NCBI GenBank assembly: GCA_040219275.1
Contig: JAVJSU010000007.1
Coordinates: 310,001 to 374,000, forward strand
Source: JAVJSU01 sp040219275
GTDB lineage: Bacteria; Chloroflexota; Anaerolineae; Aggregatilineales; Phototrophicaceae
Direction of reading: 5' to 3'
Length of the DNA: 64,000 nt
Of this stretch, positions 8,679 through 18,766 are shown piece after piece (within the stretch, counting starts at the first letter, position 1; the number at the start of each line of letters is the position of its first letter). The notes beneath the pieces are model-generated. The model worked only from the letters and a program-made list of their open reading frames with translations. It was not told where the DNA came from and did not search any database. The position numbers and the translations under genes are program-made.

Positions 8679-11600
8679 ATGGAACTTTGGGGTAGTGTTT
8701 TTCTCGGTGGTGTCGTCATCACGGCGTGGATTTATTTCTGGTCACGGCAACGTAAAACGTTGGATCGTTCACCGGAGATGGATCGCGTTTTAAATGAGGT
8801 GCCATCGGCAACTGAAAATGATGCGGTGATCGTCTCCCGTGAGCACGGGCAGTTGGTCTACGTGAATGACTCGGCACGACGCTGGCTTAATATGAACGGA
8901 GATGCGCCTCATCTGGAGCGTATCGCCCGTATGACCGCGCCGTCAAATAGTTTTCTGGAATTGTTCTCACATGAGGGACAATCTTCCTTCCAATTAGGTG
9001 AACGCTGGGTAGAAGCCTCCTCACATCGCATCCCGAACGGGACAGAGACACGCACCGTTGTCGTCATGCGTGAGCTTTCCGCCAACACAACACATCCTGA
9101 TTCGCTTGATCTGAGTAAAGCCATGTCGGTGATTAATCAGGTTGGCGATACGATCAACGCCGGGATGGGTGTGGATGAAGTGCTTCAGACGATGTTGATG
9201 GTGCTGAAGCAAGCGGTGGACTTCGATGCGGGCGAAATTTGCCTGTATGACGAAGAACGCCAATTATTGATTCCCCGCGGTTGGCTGGGTGATCCGATGT
9301 ATTTGCTGGCGTTGGACGAAGCGGGTGGCGTGTATAAGATCGGTGAAGGAATCGGCGGGTGGGCGGCTAAGAATTTACAGCCGGTGCTGGTCGTTGATCG
9401 TGAAGACCCCTCAGCAGTACAACCCAAATTAGAGGAAACTGATTTCGAGAGTTTCATCGCCGTACCGTTGATGCTCGGAGAGCGTTTAATGGGGACGCTT
9501 GAGGTTGCCAGTAAAACACGCGGCAACTATGCCAATGGTGATCTTGCGTTGCTTCAGGCGATCAGCAAGGCGCTGTCTGTTTCCATTTATAACACACAAA
9601 TTTATGCGGATCAGGTACGCCGCATTGATGACATCGCCAGCATCCAGCAGATTACGCAAGATCGTGATCTGGATGATGGGGCTGAGGCGATCTATGAACT
9701 GCTGAATCAGCGGATTGCACAACTGCTCTCGGCAGATATGAGCGGTATTTTCCTGTATGACGAGGTGGGTTCCGGTTTATATGCCGTCCCGCCATTTGCT
9801 GGTTTACCGGATGCGCTGGTACGGACGATCACCATTCCGTTGCCAGAAAACAGCCCACAGCGGGACATCTGGGAGCGTCAACTCAATTGGGTGTCTAACG
9901 ATGTGCCGGACGATCCGCTGGTGGAGGCGCTTGGTTTACAGCCCATCGTCAGCGTAGCAGGCATTAAAAATACGGCATGGTTCCCGCTTGGTGTGGGGCG
10001 TAACCGGATCGGCGTGCTGGCAGTCAGTAATAAGCGCACGCAAGGGGGCTTTGGCGCACGGGATGTGCAACATTTAACGGTGCTGGCTTCTCAGGCATCT
10101 ATCATTGTAGAGAACATTCGCCTGTTCCAACGTGAACGCCGGATTGATGCTGAACTGGCTGGTTTGCAGGAAATCACCCATGCGGTGGGCGCGTTAAGAC
10201 AGGAAGGCGAATTTTACTCCGATATTACCTCACGTATCGCCCGTTTGATGAACATCGAAATGTGCGGTATTTTGCTCTTTGACGAGGCGAGCAATCATCT
10301 CGTCGCTAAGCCGCCGTTTGCGGGTATCGCGGATGAACTGATTAGCGAGTATCGCATTAATCTGAGTACCAATCAGGCGACAGAAGAATTGTGGACGGAC
10401 TCTGAAACGTGGACGAGCAACCGTGTACAATCCGATACGCTAGTGTATGCGATGGGGCTGGATCAACTGGCGGAAGCGGTGGGTGTGCAAAAGACCCTAT
10501 TCGCGTCTATGTCTGCGGGTGGTCGGCGCATCGGTGTGGTACAGGCATCGAATAAGAAGAGTGGCGAAGATTTTACCGATAATGATTCGCGTTTGTTGCT
10601 GATTTTTGCAACGCAGGCGGCGGCGATGATCGAAAATGCGCGCCTGTTGCGGGAAGTTCAGAAGAGCGCGGAAGAAGCACAGAGTTTGCGCCGTCTGGCT
10701 GAAATGGCGGGCGCGGTGCTGACCACGCAGGAAACGTTCGTGCCGGTGCTGGACGAAATCGCGCGGTTGATGGATAGCGAAATGGTCTTCGTCAGCGTGT
10801 TGGATCGGCAAAACGGCAGTCTGGTGACATATCCGCGCTGGGTGCATGGTGTAGAACTCACCGAGCCGATTATGCAGGACATTTACGCGCCTAAGTTTGA
10901 ATATAGTGTCGCGGTTTCGCATACGCCGTATCTTGGCAATGATGTGCTGAATGATCCGCGTGTGTTGCCGGGATATAAGAATATTTCCAAGAGGATGGGC
11001 ATTGAAAGCTCGATTATCGTCCCGTTGATCGTCGGTGACGAAACGCTCGGCGAATTGGGCGTGGGGAATCGCATCAACGGCGTATACACCGAAGATGATA
11101 TTGACGTGATGAAAGTGGTTGCGGCGCAGATCGCATCTGCATTGCAACGTTTGATTATCTACGAAGAGGCGGGTCAGAACTTGAACCGCCGTGTCGAAGA
11201 GCTTGATGCGATCAGCCGTGTGAGTAATGAATTGACGCTGACGGTTGACGTAGATCGCGTGTTGGATGTGATTCGTGATGAGGCAATTCGCGCCTCTAAC
11301 GCTGATGATGGCACGGTGGTCTTGATCCGTGACCGCAATGAGTGGCGTTCGCCGAGTGTGCCAGAAATGAGCCAGCGAATCGGCGCGCTGGATGTGATGA
11401 TTCACGGGTTGGCTGATATTGAGCTTGACATCATCGCCCGCAATAGTGAACCCATTCTGGTTGATGACTATGAATTTAGCGCCTATGACCCTGAGCCGAC
11501 AAACGCACGGTCTGCGGTAGCCGCGCCAATCCTGTATCTCGATCAGGTGGTGGGCGTGATTCATCTCTTCCAATTTGAAGGTAAACAATTTGATGATCGC

Positions 11601-14600
11601 GCAGTCGCCTTTTTGATGACACTGGCAACGAAGGGTTCGCTGGCGTATGGCAACTATGTGCGCTACCGTGAGCAGATAGAGCGCAGTGAGCGTTTGCGCC
11701 GTCGTGTGGATCAACTGAACCGTATCTTCGAGCTTGGGCATATGTTCCACAGCAACGCGGATCCGATCAGTATTATGGAAGCCATCGCGTTTAGCGTGCA
11801 ACAGAGTGTGGGTTTTGATGTTGTCGTGATGGCGAAGGTCGACGATGCGATGACTGAACTGCGCCGTGTGACGCAAGCCGGTATTCCGCTGGATCAATTC
11901 CGCGAGACCGAAGGCAATACCATGAGCGTGAACAATCTGAACACGCTCCTGAAAGATGATTATCGTCGTAGTGAAGACACCTACTTCTTCCCTGTTGAAG
12001 ACGTTGGCAACTGGTACGTTGAAAATATCAACACCTTCGCCACGACGTTTGATGGCAACCGTACGGTAGATTATTCCGGTAAGAGTGGCTGGCGTGATGG
12101 TGATATGCTATTGGTGCGTTTGCGCGGCGCGACGGGCAATCTGATCGGCGTGATGAGCCTTGACCGTCCGTATGACAACCGCCGTCCCGATCAGGGCACG
12201 CTGGAAGTGTTGGAAATTTTTGCCCACCAAGCCGCCACGACGATTGAAAATATTCAATTGTTTGTGAGTAGCCGTCAGATTGCCGATCAAGAAGCGCAGT
12301 TAAACGAAGTCTCTGAGAAAATTGCGCGTTCGTTGGATTACAGTGATATTGTGCGCGCGGCGGCGGAAGGTGCGTTGAGCCTGATGCCGATTGCACATAT
12401 GACGGTGGCATTGCTTGAAACACGGGGTATCAATTTCCAATTGCTGGAAATCGGCGTTTCCGGTGAAAACGAAGCAGAAATCATTGAGGAAAAGCAGTCT
12501 GATTTGATGGGGACTGCGATGCGTCAGGTATTTCTTGACCAGCAAGATTATTACTATGATTCGAAATCGCCGGAGTTGACGGAATACAGCGACCTCGAAG
12601 CGTGGTATCAGCAAGGGGAACGGGCGACACTGCTTCTGCCATTGCTTACGGGTGGTCAGTGTTTTGGTGTGGTGCGTATCGGCGTTGATGATGATGCGAC
12701 TATCTCCAAAATGCTGGAGATGCAACCGATCTTAAAGCGTATGACGCAGTTGGTCGCCAGTAGTATCCAGAATGCGCGCTTATTTAATCAAGCGGTTGAC
12801 CTGCAAATCCTGAACGAGTCGGTGGTTGAATCCATTCAGCAGGGGATTGTGGTGCTGGATAAATCGGGGCGCATTATCTCCGCGAATAGCTTTATGGAAT
12901 CGCGCTATGATTGGATTAACTCGCAGGCGGTGGGTAAGGATTTATTTACCTATCAGCCGAAGATCGCGGATATGCTTTCCGATGATCTTCGACAGGTGTT
13001 GGATCATGGTCAACAGCAAGAGCGCATCAATCAGACCTCGATTTTGACGGATGGTTCGATTCTGGTGCGTAACTTCTATACCTATCCGTTGCGTTCCGGT
13101 GAGACGATTCAGGGTGCGGTGTTGCTGGTAGAAGATGTGACAGACCGCGCACGGCTCGAACAGGCGATGGAAGCGCGCGCGAATCAGCTTTCCGCGCTGA
13201 CGGATGCCTCTACACGTATTACGTCCTCACTGGAACGTGAAGACGTAATTACGCTGGCGCTGGAAGAAATGGGCTGGTTGATTGCCCATGACACCATGAC
13301 GGTATGGCGACGTAATGGGTCTTACATGGTGCTTGAAGGACAGGGCGGTCTGGATGGACAGATCGAACATGATGGCACGGTACGCATCCTGTTCAATCAA
13401 TTTGAGCTTGTTCGCCAGATTGTCGATAGCCAGCGCGTGGTTGTGTTTGGTGAAGGCACCGGGTTGGATGAATCGATCCCCGGTCATGAGGGTGCACAAA
13501 GCTGGATGGGCATTCCACTGGTAAATCAGGGGCATGTCACCGGTATGTTCGTGCTAACGGATGACGAAAAGTATGTATATGACAGTTCATCAGATCAGAA
13601 TATCGCGTTTGCATTTGCCAGTCAGGTAGCGATTGCGCTAGCCAACGCCGATCTGTTCGAGCAGACCTTTGACCGCACGAACGAACTTGGTACTCTGCTG
13701 GAAGCCGCGCAAGCGACCTCCTTGACGCAGGATTTGGACACGGTGTTCCGCACGATTGTGGAATTGATGTTTAGCGCGCTGGATATGGACGACTGTGCCA
13801 TCATGATCTGGGATGAGGTCGATAATGCGCTGGAGGTTCAGGTGGACATGAACCGCTATGGCGATAAAGACCGCATCACACCGAAAGGCACGCGCTATGA
13901 CCTCACGGAATATGTTGCGAAGATGCAGGCGCTCCGTGATCGTGACGTAATGGTCATCATGCGCGACGATCCTGATAGCCCCTATAAGCGTGAAATTGAA
14001 GAACTCACCAAACATGGTGATACTGCTCGTATGCTGGTGCCGTTGGTGGTGCGTGAGCAATCCATCGGTTTGATTCAGCTAGAGCAGAAAAGCACCGATA
14101 ATGTTGTGACCCAACAAAAGGTGCGTTTGGCGAAGGCGCTAGGTGCGAATGTGGCGACGGCGGTACAAAATGCCCGCCTGACCGCAGAGATGAGCGAACA
14201 GTTTAACGAGTTGATGATTATTAACGAACTCAGCCGTTTGATTTCTAGTACGCTCAGTTTGAGTGATATGACCGAAATTATCGCCAAGCAAGTGCCGGAT
14301 GTGACCGGTTCTGATGAGCTTTATCTGGCGCTTTACGACGAAGCAACGCAGGAAATTAATTTCCCGTTGGCAGTGCGCTCCGGTGAGCGATATACCATCC
14401 CGCCGCGCAAGTTAAACACGGATGAAGTGTCGTTTATCATCAAACATAAGCGCCCGTTGAACCTCGGTGCGGATTACTTTAGCCCGGACGAACTCCGTAA
14501 GAGCCTCGGCATTACCAACGGTGAAGGCGATGCCAAGAGTTATCTCGGTATGCCGATTACGTCCGGTATGCAGGTGCTCGGTGTGCTGGCATTGCGTGAC

Positions 14601-16451
14601 TCTGTGCGTACCCGTGCGTTTGCCATGAACGATCACCGCATCCTTGAAACGGTAAGTTCACAGCTGGGCGCGGCGATCCAGAATGCGCGTTTGTTCGAGC
14701 AGATCAATAACTTTAATGCTGATCTAGAATCGCAGGTTGCCATCCGTACTGAAGAGCTAGAAGCCAGTTCGGGCGAGCTTGAACGCGAACGTGACCGTAT
14801 TGACACACTGTATCAGATTACATCGGAATTGGCGCGATCACTGGACATGGACAGACTTCTGCAAAAGGGTCTGGGCATGGTGGCGAAAGCGATTTCTGCG
14901 GAAGATGGTATCGTCACCTTACCTGACCCGATTACCGACCAACTCTATAGCCGTGCAATGATGGCACCTGACAAGCTGATTGTCGATCATGAAGATGGGC
15001 ACGCCTATCATCCGGGCGAACGGCTGGCACAATGGCTGATTGATGAAGGCGAACATGACATCCTGATTGAAGATTTACACAAATTTGAATATTGGGATGT
15101 AGACATTGAAGGCGCTTCTGAGTGGCGGAGTGCCATCGCGGTTGCGCTAGAAGCGAATGATGATCCGCAGGGCGTGATGGTGCTGTTGCATCGAGAAGTC
15201 GGCGCATTTGATGAACCTCAACTACGTATGGTGGTCGCGGCGGGTAATCAAATTGCCTCGGCGATTAACAACTCTGATTTGTATCAGATCATCCGTGACA
15301 ACGCCGAACGCCTGACCGATTTGCTCCGTCAGGAACAGGAAGAAGCCGAAAAGAATGCGGCGATCCTTGAAGGCATCGCGGATGGTGTTATTCTGGCGGA
15401 TGATAATGGTTTAATTTTGCGCTTTAATCAGGCGGCGGAACGTATTCTGAATATCACACGCGATCAGGCATTGGGGCAACCGTTGTCTAATCTGACGGGT
15501 ATTTATGGCGGTACGGCGGCAGGCTGGGCGCAAGCGATGGAACGCAACGATGTATCCGTCCTGCGTGAGTCAATCGGCGAATATATTGACGAGCGCGTTA
15601 AGCTGGGCGATAGAACGGTGAGTATCCATCTGTCTCCGGTATATACGGGTGAGCGTTTCCTCGGTACGGTGTCTGTGTTCCGTGATGTTACCCGTGAGGT
15701 AGAGGCGGAACTGAGTAAGAGCCAATTCATCTCCGGCGTGTCGCATGAATTCCGCACACCGTTGACCCCCATTAAGGGTTATACCGATCTGCTTTTGATG
15801 GGCGCGACGGGCGAGATTAACGATAAACAGCGCATGATCTTAAAGACGATTAAGGATAACGTGGATCGTCTGGCGGTGCTGGTGGAAGATGTGCTGAAGA
15901 TTTCACAGATTGACTCGGGTAAGGAACAACTGAAACTGCAAGAGGTTAATCTGGCAGAATTGGTGGATACGGTGGTCGATAATCTGAAGGATCGTTCGCA
16001 CCATCAAAACAAGACACTTAAGTTGAGCGTTGATGTTGATCCACATGCCTCAATTATTGAGGGCGATATGGAGAAGATGACGCGTATCCTTTCGAACTTG
16101 ATTGATAATGCCTTTAACTACAATAAACCTGATGGTAGTATAGATGTTCGTGTTAAGGTAGATGAACACAACCGCCGAAACATCCAAATTGCCGTCGCTG
16201 ATACGGGTGTTGGCATCCCCAAAGACTTTTATGAGCGTGTCTGGAAGCGTTTTGAGCGCCACGACGAAACCGCCGTTGAGCTTGACGTAGCGGGCACAGG
16301 TCTGGGTATGCCGATTGTGAAGGAATTGGTCGAGATGCACGGTGGCGATGTCTGGTTCGAATCCTCGTTGGGGGTTGGTACTACCTTCTATGTGTCCCTG
16401 CCGATTAAGCAACCTGACTATCGTATACCCACCACAGCTGTTGGTAACTAG
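8679..16451 (+). CDS. giant multi-GAF/PAS sensor histidine kinase, 2590 residues
   Basis: One uninterrupted frame. Order by approximate residue: membrane helix 1-20; PAS 45-140; GAF1 150-308; GAF2 314-483; GAF3 487-655; GAF4 662-826; GAF5 834-996; GAF6 1006-1193; GAF7 1200-1370; PAS 1378-1490; GAF8 1498-1655; GAF9 1666-1833; GAF10 1838-2005; coiled coil 2007-2038; GAF11 2039-2205; PAS 2225-2340; HisKA with SHEFRTPL (His 2356); HATPase_c 2460-2580 with DTGVGIP and GTGLGMPIV. The GAF units share linker phrases such as QAAAMIENARLL and AIQNARLFEQI, suggesting growth by tandem duplication. No GAF-1 cysteine typical of phytochromes is obvious, so the ligands are unknown. GAGG (8671) precedes the ATG. 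A CheY-like gene follows by 18 bp. Confidence 0.92.
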   Translation: MELWGSVFLGGVVITAWIYFWSRQRKTLDRSPEMDRVLNEVPSATENDAVIVSREHGQLVYVNDSARRWLNMNGDAPHLERIARMTAPSNSFLELFSHEGQSSFQLGERWVEASSHRIPNGTETRTVVVMRELSANTTHPDSLDLSKAMSVINQVGDTINAGMGVDEVLQTMLMVLKQAVDFDAGEICLYDEERQLLIPRGWLGDPMYLLALDEAGGVYKIGEGIGGWAAKNLQPVLVVDREDPSAVQPKLEETDFESFIAVPLMLGERLMGTLEVASKTRGNYANGDLALLQAISKALSVSIYNTQIYADQVRRIDDIASIQQITQDRDLDDGAEAIYELLNQRIAQLLSADMSGIFLYDEVGSGLYAVPPFAGLPDALVRTITIPLPENSPQRDIWERQLNWVSNDVPDDPLVEALGLQPIVSVAGIKNTAWFPLGVGRNRIGVLAVSNKRTQGGFGARDVQHLTVLASQASIIVENIRLFQRERRIDAELAGLQEITHAVGALRQEGEFYSDITSRIARLMNIEMCGILLFDEASNHLVAKPPFAGIADELISEYRINLSTNQATEELWTDSETWTSNRVQSDTLVYAMGLDQLAEAVGVQKTLFASMSAGGRRIGVVQASNKKSGEDFTDNDSRLLLIFATQAAAMIENARLLREVQKSAEEAQSLRRLAEMAGAVLTTQETFVPVLDEIARLMDSEMVFVSVLDRQNGSLVTYPRWVHGVELTEPIMQDIYAPKFEYSVAVSHTPYLGNDVLNDPRVLPGYKNISKRMGIESSIIVPLIVGDETLGELGVGNRINGVYTEDDIDVMKVVAAQIASALQRLIIYEEAGQNLNRRVEELDAISRVSNELTLTVDVDRVLDVIRDEAIRASNADDGTVVLIRDRNEWRSPSVPEMSQRIGALDVMIHGLADIELDIIARNSEPILVDDYEFSAYDPEPTNARSAVAAPILYLDQVVGVIHLFQFEGKQFDDRAVAFLMTLATKGSLAYGNYVRYREQIERSERLRRRVDQLNRIFELGHMFHSNADPISIMEAIAFSVQQSVGFDVVVMAKVDDAMTELRRVTQAGIPLDQFRETEGNTMSVNNLNTLLKDDYRRSEDTYFFPVEDVGNWYVENINTFATTFDGNRTVDYSGKSGWRDGDMLLVRLRGATGNLIGVMSLDRPYDNRRPDQGTLEVLEIFAHQAATTIENIQLFVSSRQIADQEAQLNEVSEKIARSLDYSDIVRAAAEGALSLMPIAHMTVALLETRGINFQLLEIGVSGENEAEIIEEKQSDLMGTAMRQVFLDQQDYYYDSKSPELTEYSDLEAWYQQGERATLLLPLLTGGQCFGVVRIGVDDDATISKMLEMQPILKRMTQLVASSIQNARLFNQAVDLQILNESVVESIQQGIVVLDKSGRIISANSFMESRYDWINSQAVGKDLFTYQPKIADMLSDDLRQVLDHGQQQERINQTSILTDGSILVRNFYTYPLRSGETIQGAVLLVEDVTDRARLEQAMEARANQLSALTDASTRITSSLEREDVITLALEEMGWLIAHDTMTVWRRNGSYMVLEGQGGLDGQIEHDGTVRILFNQFELVRQIVDSQRVVVFGEGTGLDESIPGHEGAQSWMGIPLVNQGHVTGMFVLTDDEKYVYDSSSDQNIAFAFASQVAIALANADLFEQTFDRTNELGTLLEAAQATSLTQDLDTVFRTIVELMFSALDMDDCAIMIWDEVDNALEVQVDMNRYGDKDRITPKGTRYDLTEYVAKMQALRDRDVMVIMRDDPDSPYKREIEELTKHGDTARMLVPLVVREQSIGLIQLEQKSTDNVVTQQKVRLAKALGANVATAVQNARLTAEMSEQFNELMIINELSRLISSTLSLSDMTEIIAKQVPDVTGSDELYLALYDEATQEINFPLAVRSGERYTIPPRKLNTDEVSFIIKHKRPLNLGADYFSPDELRKSLGITNGEGDAKSYLGMPITSGMQVLGVLALRDSVRTRAFAMNDHRILETVSSQLGAAIQNARLFEQINNFNADLESQVAIRTEELEASSGELERERDRIDTLYQITSELARSLDMDRLLQKGLGMVAKAISAEDGIVTLPDPITDQLYSRAMMAPDKLIVDHEDGHAYHPGERLAQWLIDEGEHDILIEDLHKFEYWDVDIEGASEWRSAIAVALEANDDPQGVMVLLHREVGAFDEPQLRMVVAAGNQIASAINNSDLYQIIRDNAERLTDLLRQEQEEAEKNAAILEGIADGVILADDNGLILRFNQAAERILNITRDQALGQPLSNLTGIYGGTAAGWAQAMERNDVSVLRESIGEYIDERVKLGDRTVSIHLSPVYTGERFLGTVSVFRDVTREVEAELSKSQFISGVSHEFRTPLTPIKGYTDLLLMGATGEINDKQRMILKTIKDNVDRLAVLVEDVLKISQIDSGKEQLKLQEVNLAELVDTVVDNLKDRSHHQNKTLKLSVDVDPHASIIEGDMEKMTRILSNLIDNAFNYNKPDGSIDVRVKVDEHNRRNIQIAVADTGVGIPKDFYERVWKRFERHDETAVELDVAGTGLGMPIVKELVEMHGGDVWFESSLGVGTTFYVSLPIKQPDYRIPTTAVGN

Positions 16452-16469
16452 GGAGTAAACAGAATCACT

Positions 16470-16847
16470 ATGGCGAATATCCTCGTTGCGGAAGATGAGC
16501 GCGACATCCGTGAGTTGATTAACTTCACGTTGTCATTTGCGGGGCATTCAATAACACAGGCGGCAAACGGTGTAGAAGCTCTGGAGATCGCGCAGAAAGA
16601 ATTGCCCGATCTGATTATGATGGATGTCCGTATGCCACGTATGACGGGGTACGAAGCCTGCCGGCAGATGAAAGAAATTGACAGCATCAAAGATATACCG
16701 GTGGTGTTTCTTTCTGCGAAGGGTCAGGATGATGAAGTTCAGACCGGAATTCAGGCGGGTGCGATTGCTTATATCTTGAAGCCTTTCGCGCCGGATGAAT
16801 TGACACACCAAATTACGGAAATTTTGCAACAAATCGGTGTACAGTAA
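16470..16847 (+). CDS. single-domain CheY-like response regulator
   Basis: The 125-residue product is a lone receiver: AEDERD acidic pocket, phospho-acceptor in IMMDVRMPRMTG, switch residue in VFLSAKG, and lysine in ILKPFAPDE. It starts 18 bp after the giant kinase stop and is almost certainly its partner or shares its operon. GGGAG at 16451-16455 overlaps the kinase stop region. With no output domain, it would act by phosphate relay or protein binding. Confidence 0.93.
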   Translation: MANILVAEDERDIRELINFTLSFAGHSITQAANGVEALEIAQKELPDLIMMDVRMPRMTGYEACRQMKEIDSIKDIPVVFLSAKGQDDEVQTGIQAGAIAYILKPFAPDELTHQITEILQQIGVQ

Positions 16848-16934
16848 AGGTAAGGGTCTGGCATGTGCCTGATCTACACGTAATCTGTAACAGTGTCCGG
16901 TGAGTTGATTATCTGGACAGCCGCAACGGAGTTA

Positions 16935-18107
16935 ATGATGAGCGCCTTTACGGTTAATGGTGATTTAGTACATTATGAAAAATTGGGACGGGGCAAGCCG
17001 GTTATCCTCATTCACGGGTGGATCGGTTCCTGGCGCTACTGGATTCCTTTAATGCGCCAACTCCAACTCAAATACGCGGTTTACGCCATTGATCTATTCG
17101 GCTATGGCGATTCTGGCAAGAACCCTGCACAGTATGCAATTGGTCAGCAGGTGGATATGCTTGAAACGTTCATGAAAGAAATGATGATTACCAAAGCGGC
17201 GTTCATCGGGCATGGTTTGGGCGCGATGGTTATTTCTGCTTATGCCCATCGCCAACCGGAGCAAGTCGCCCGTTTGATGCTTGTTAGCCCGCCTCTGTTT
17301 GACCCCGGCGGGTTGGCAGACCGTACACCGCCCGGTCAGCGGAAGATGCTTTCTGCGCCGGATGTGAATGTGCTGAAAGACATTCCCAATCAAGCGGAAG
17401 ATGTGTTGAAGTCCCCGAAATCGGCGAATGCGGATAACGATGATGACCATTCTCGTGCAACCATCCCGCGCCGTCCGGCAGGGTTGGATTTTGCGATTGG
17501 TCGCGCGGGATCGCCCGATCAGACGCTACCGAGTGCGAACAATGAGACCATCGTCAACCCGTCATCAGTGATTGATCGTGAAAAATTACGAGAAGCGGCG
17601 CGTGCGATTGGCGAACAGGCGATCAACACCAATGCGGTGAGCGCCCCGATTGCACAATCGAGCGGTACGCCGGAGCAATTGCATAACCCGCTGAAAGATA
17701 TTCTCGCACAGGGATCGGAAACGTTACTCCTTAAGACATTCAAGCGATCTGATGCGGATTTTGAGAAATTGCAATCGGTGATTAGCCGTATGGATGACCG
17801 CGTGATGTTTGCGAGTGCGGTCAATTTTGACTCCGGAACGATGCTGGATTCTTTGCGTCAATTAGGATCCCCCGCGGTGGTGGTACACGGTGAAGATGAT
17901 CCAATTATCCCGCCCCCGGAAGACGATGTGTGGAATTATTTAACCCTCGATAATGAAGACAACCTCCTACCGATTCCTTTACCGGGCATACGGCATTTTC
18001 CAATGTTGGAGCATGAACCGTTTACCCGCATGGTGGGGCAATTTTTAGAAACCCCTGATCTGAGCAAAATCGAAGTGCGTGAGCGTTGGCGGCGACGCAC
18101 CCGCTAA
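16935..18107 (+). CDS. alpha/beta-hydrolase-fold protein lacking the nucleophile serine
   Basis: Start chosen at ATG 16935 (or 16938), 4-7 bp after CGGAG, giving 390 residues. The fold is clear: VILIHGWIGSWRYWIPLMRQL oxyanion region (first strand to helix), AIDLFGYGDSG, then VVVHGEDDPIIPPPE for the acid and GIRHFPMLEHEPF for the histidine. The nucleophile elbow, however, reads FIGHGLGAMVI, with Gly at about residue 94 where GHSxG would place Ser. A segment of about 120 residues (roughly 145-265) rich in Asn, Ala, Ser and Pro interrupts the cap region. It is probably non-hydrolytic. It follows the kinase/CheY genes and precedes thiN by 2 bp, so it may be in one operon. Confidence 0.8.
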   Translation: MMSAFTVNGDLVHYEKLGRGKPVILIHGWIGSWRYWIPLMRQLQLKYAVYAIDLFGYGDSGKNPAQYAIGQQVDMLETFMKEMMITKAAFIGHGLGAMVISAYAHRQPEQVARLMLVSPPLFDPGGLADRTPPGQRKMLSAPDVNVLKDIPNQAEDVLKSPKSANADNDDDHSRATIPRRPAGLDFAIGRAGSPDQTLPSANNETIVNPSSVIDREKLREAARAIGEQAINTNAVSAPIAQSSGTPEQLHNPLKDILAQGSETLLLKTFKRSDADFEKLQSVISRMDDRVMFASAVNFDSGTMLDSLRQLGSPAVVVHGEDDPIIPPPEDDVWNYLTLDNEDNLLPIPLPGIRHFPMLEHEPFTRMVGQFLETPDLSKIEVRERWRRRTR

Positions 18108-18109
18108 CC

Positions 18110-18763
18110 ATGAAACGAGCCTTGATTTTCGTCAATGGTGAATTGAATGATGGTGAGATGGTTCAGCAGACGTTATCTGTTGAACCGACTCCGTTTGTCA
18201 TCGCGGCGGATGGCGGTGCGCGGATTGCCCAACGTATGGACATGCGCGTGGATTTGCTTATCGGCGATATGGACTCCCTGATGACCGACGAACTAAATGA
18301 ATTCGCGGCGGCAGGTGTAGAGATTCAGCGTTTCCCCAAAGAAAAAGACGAAACTGATCTGGAATTGGCGTTGTTGGCGGCAGTTGAGCGCGGCTATGAT
18401 TGGATTCGCTTACTGGGTGTAGTGGGCGGGCGGCTGGATCAATTGCTGGCGAATATGTATCTGCTGGCGTTGCCCGAACTTGAAGGGCGCGATGTGCGTA
18501 TCATCGACGGCTGGCAGGAAGTTCGGCTGGTTCGTGCAGGGACATATACGCTGGAAGGGTCTGCGGGAGATACCGTGTCACTCATTCCATTTGGTGGCGC
18601 GGCGCGGGGCATCCACACCGAGAACCTCTATTATCCCCTGAATCATGAAACACTCGAATTTGGTCCGGCGCGGGGCGTTAGCAATGTGATGGAAACATCC
18701 GCCGCGAGTATTCGCTTTGAAGCGGGCTTGCTCTTGCTGGTGCATACCATCGGGCGGGCGTAA
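18110..18763 (+). CDS. thiN: thiamine pyrophosphokinase
   Basis: From ATG 18110, two bases after the preceding stop, the product is 217 residues. It carries the family motifs FVIAADGGARIA, LLIGDMDSL, RFPKEKDETDLELAL and GGRLDQLLANMYLL, followed by a C-terminal beta domain with VSLIPFGG and GVSNVMETSAASIRF. The enzyme transfers pyrophosphate from ATP to thiamine, giving thiamine diphosphate in the cytoplasm. It is tightly packed between the hydrolase-like gene and the DUF402 gene. Confidence 0.92.
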   Translation: MKRALIFVNGELNDGEMVQQTLSVEPTPFVIAADGGARIAQRMDMRVDLLIGDMDSLMTDELNEFAAAGVEIQRFPKEKDETDLELALLAAVERGYDWIRLLGVVGGRLDQLLANMYLLALPELEGRDVRIIDGWQEVRLVRAGTYTLEGSAGDTVSLIPFGGAARGIHTENLYYPLNHETLEFGPARGVSNVMETSAASIRFEAGLLLLVHTIGRA

Positions 18764-18766
18764 GCG

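Noticed and set aside
10497..11897. A 466-codon open frame on the minus strand under the giant kinase
   Set aside because: It lies fully antisense to conserved GAF domains and its translation is low-complexity, rich in His, Arg and Gln, as expected for a shadow frame.
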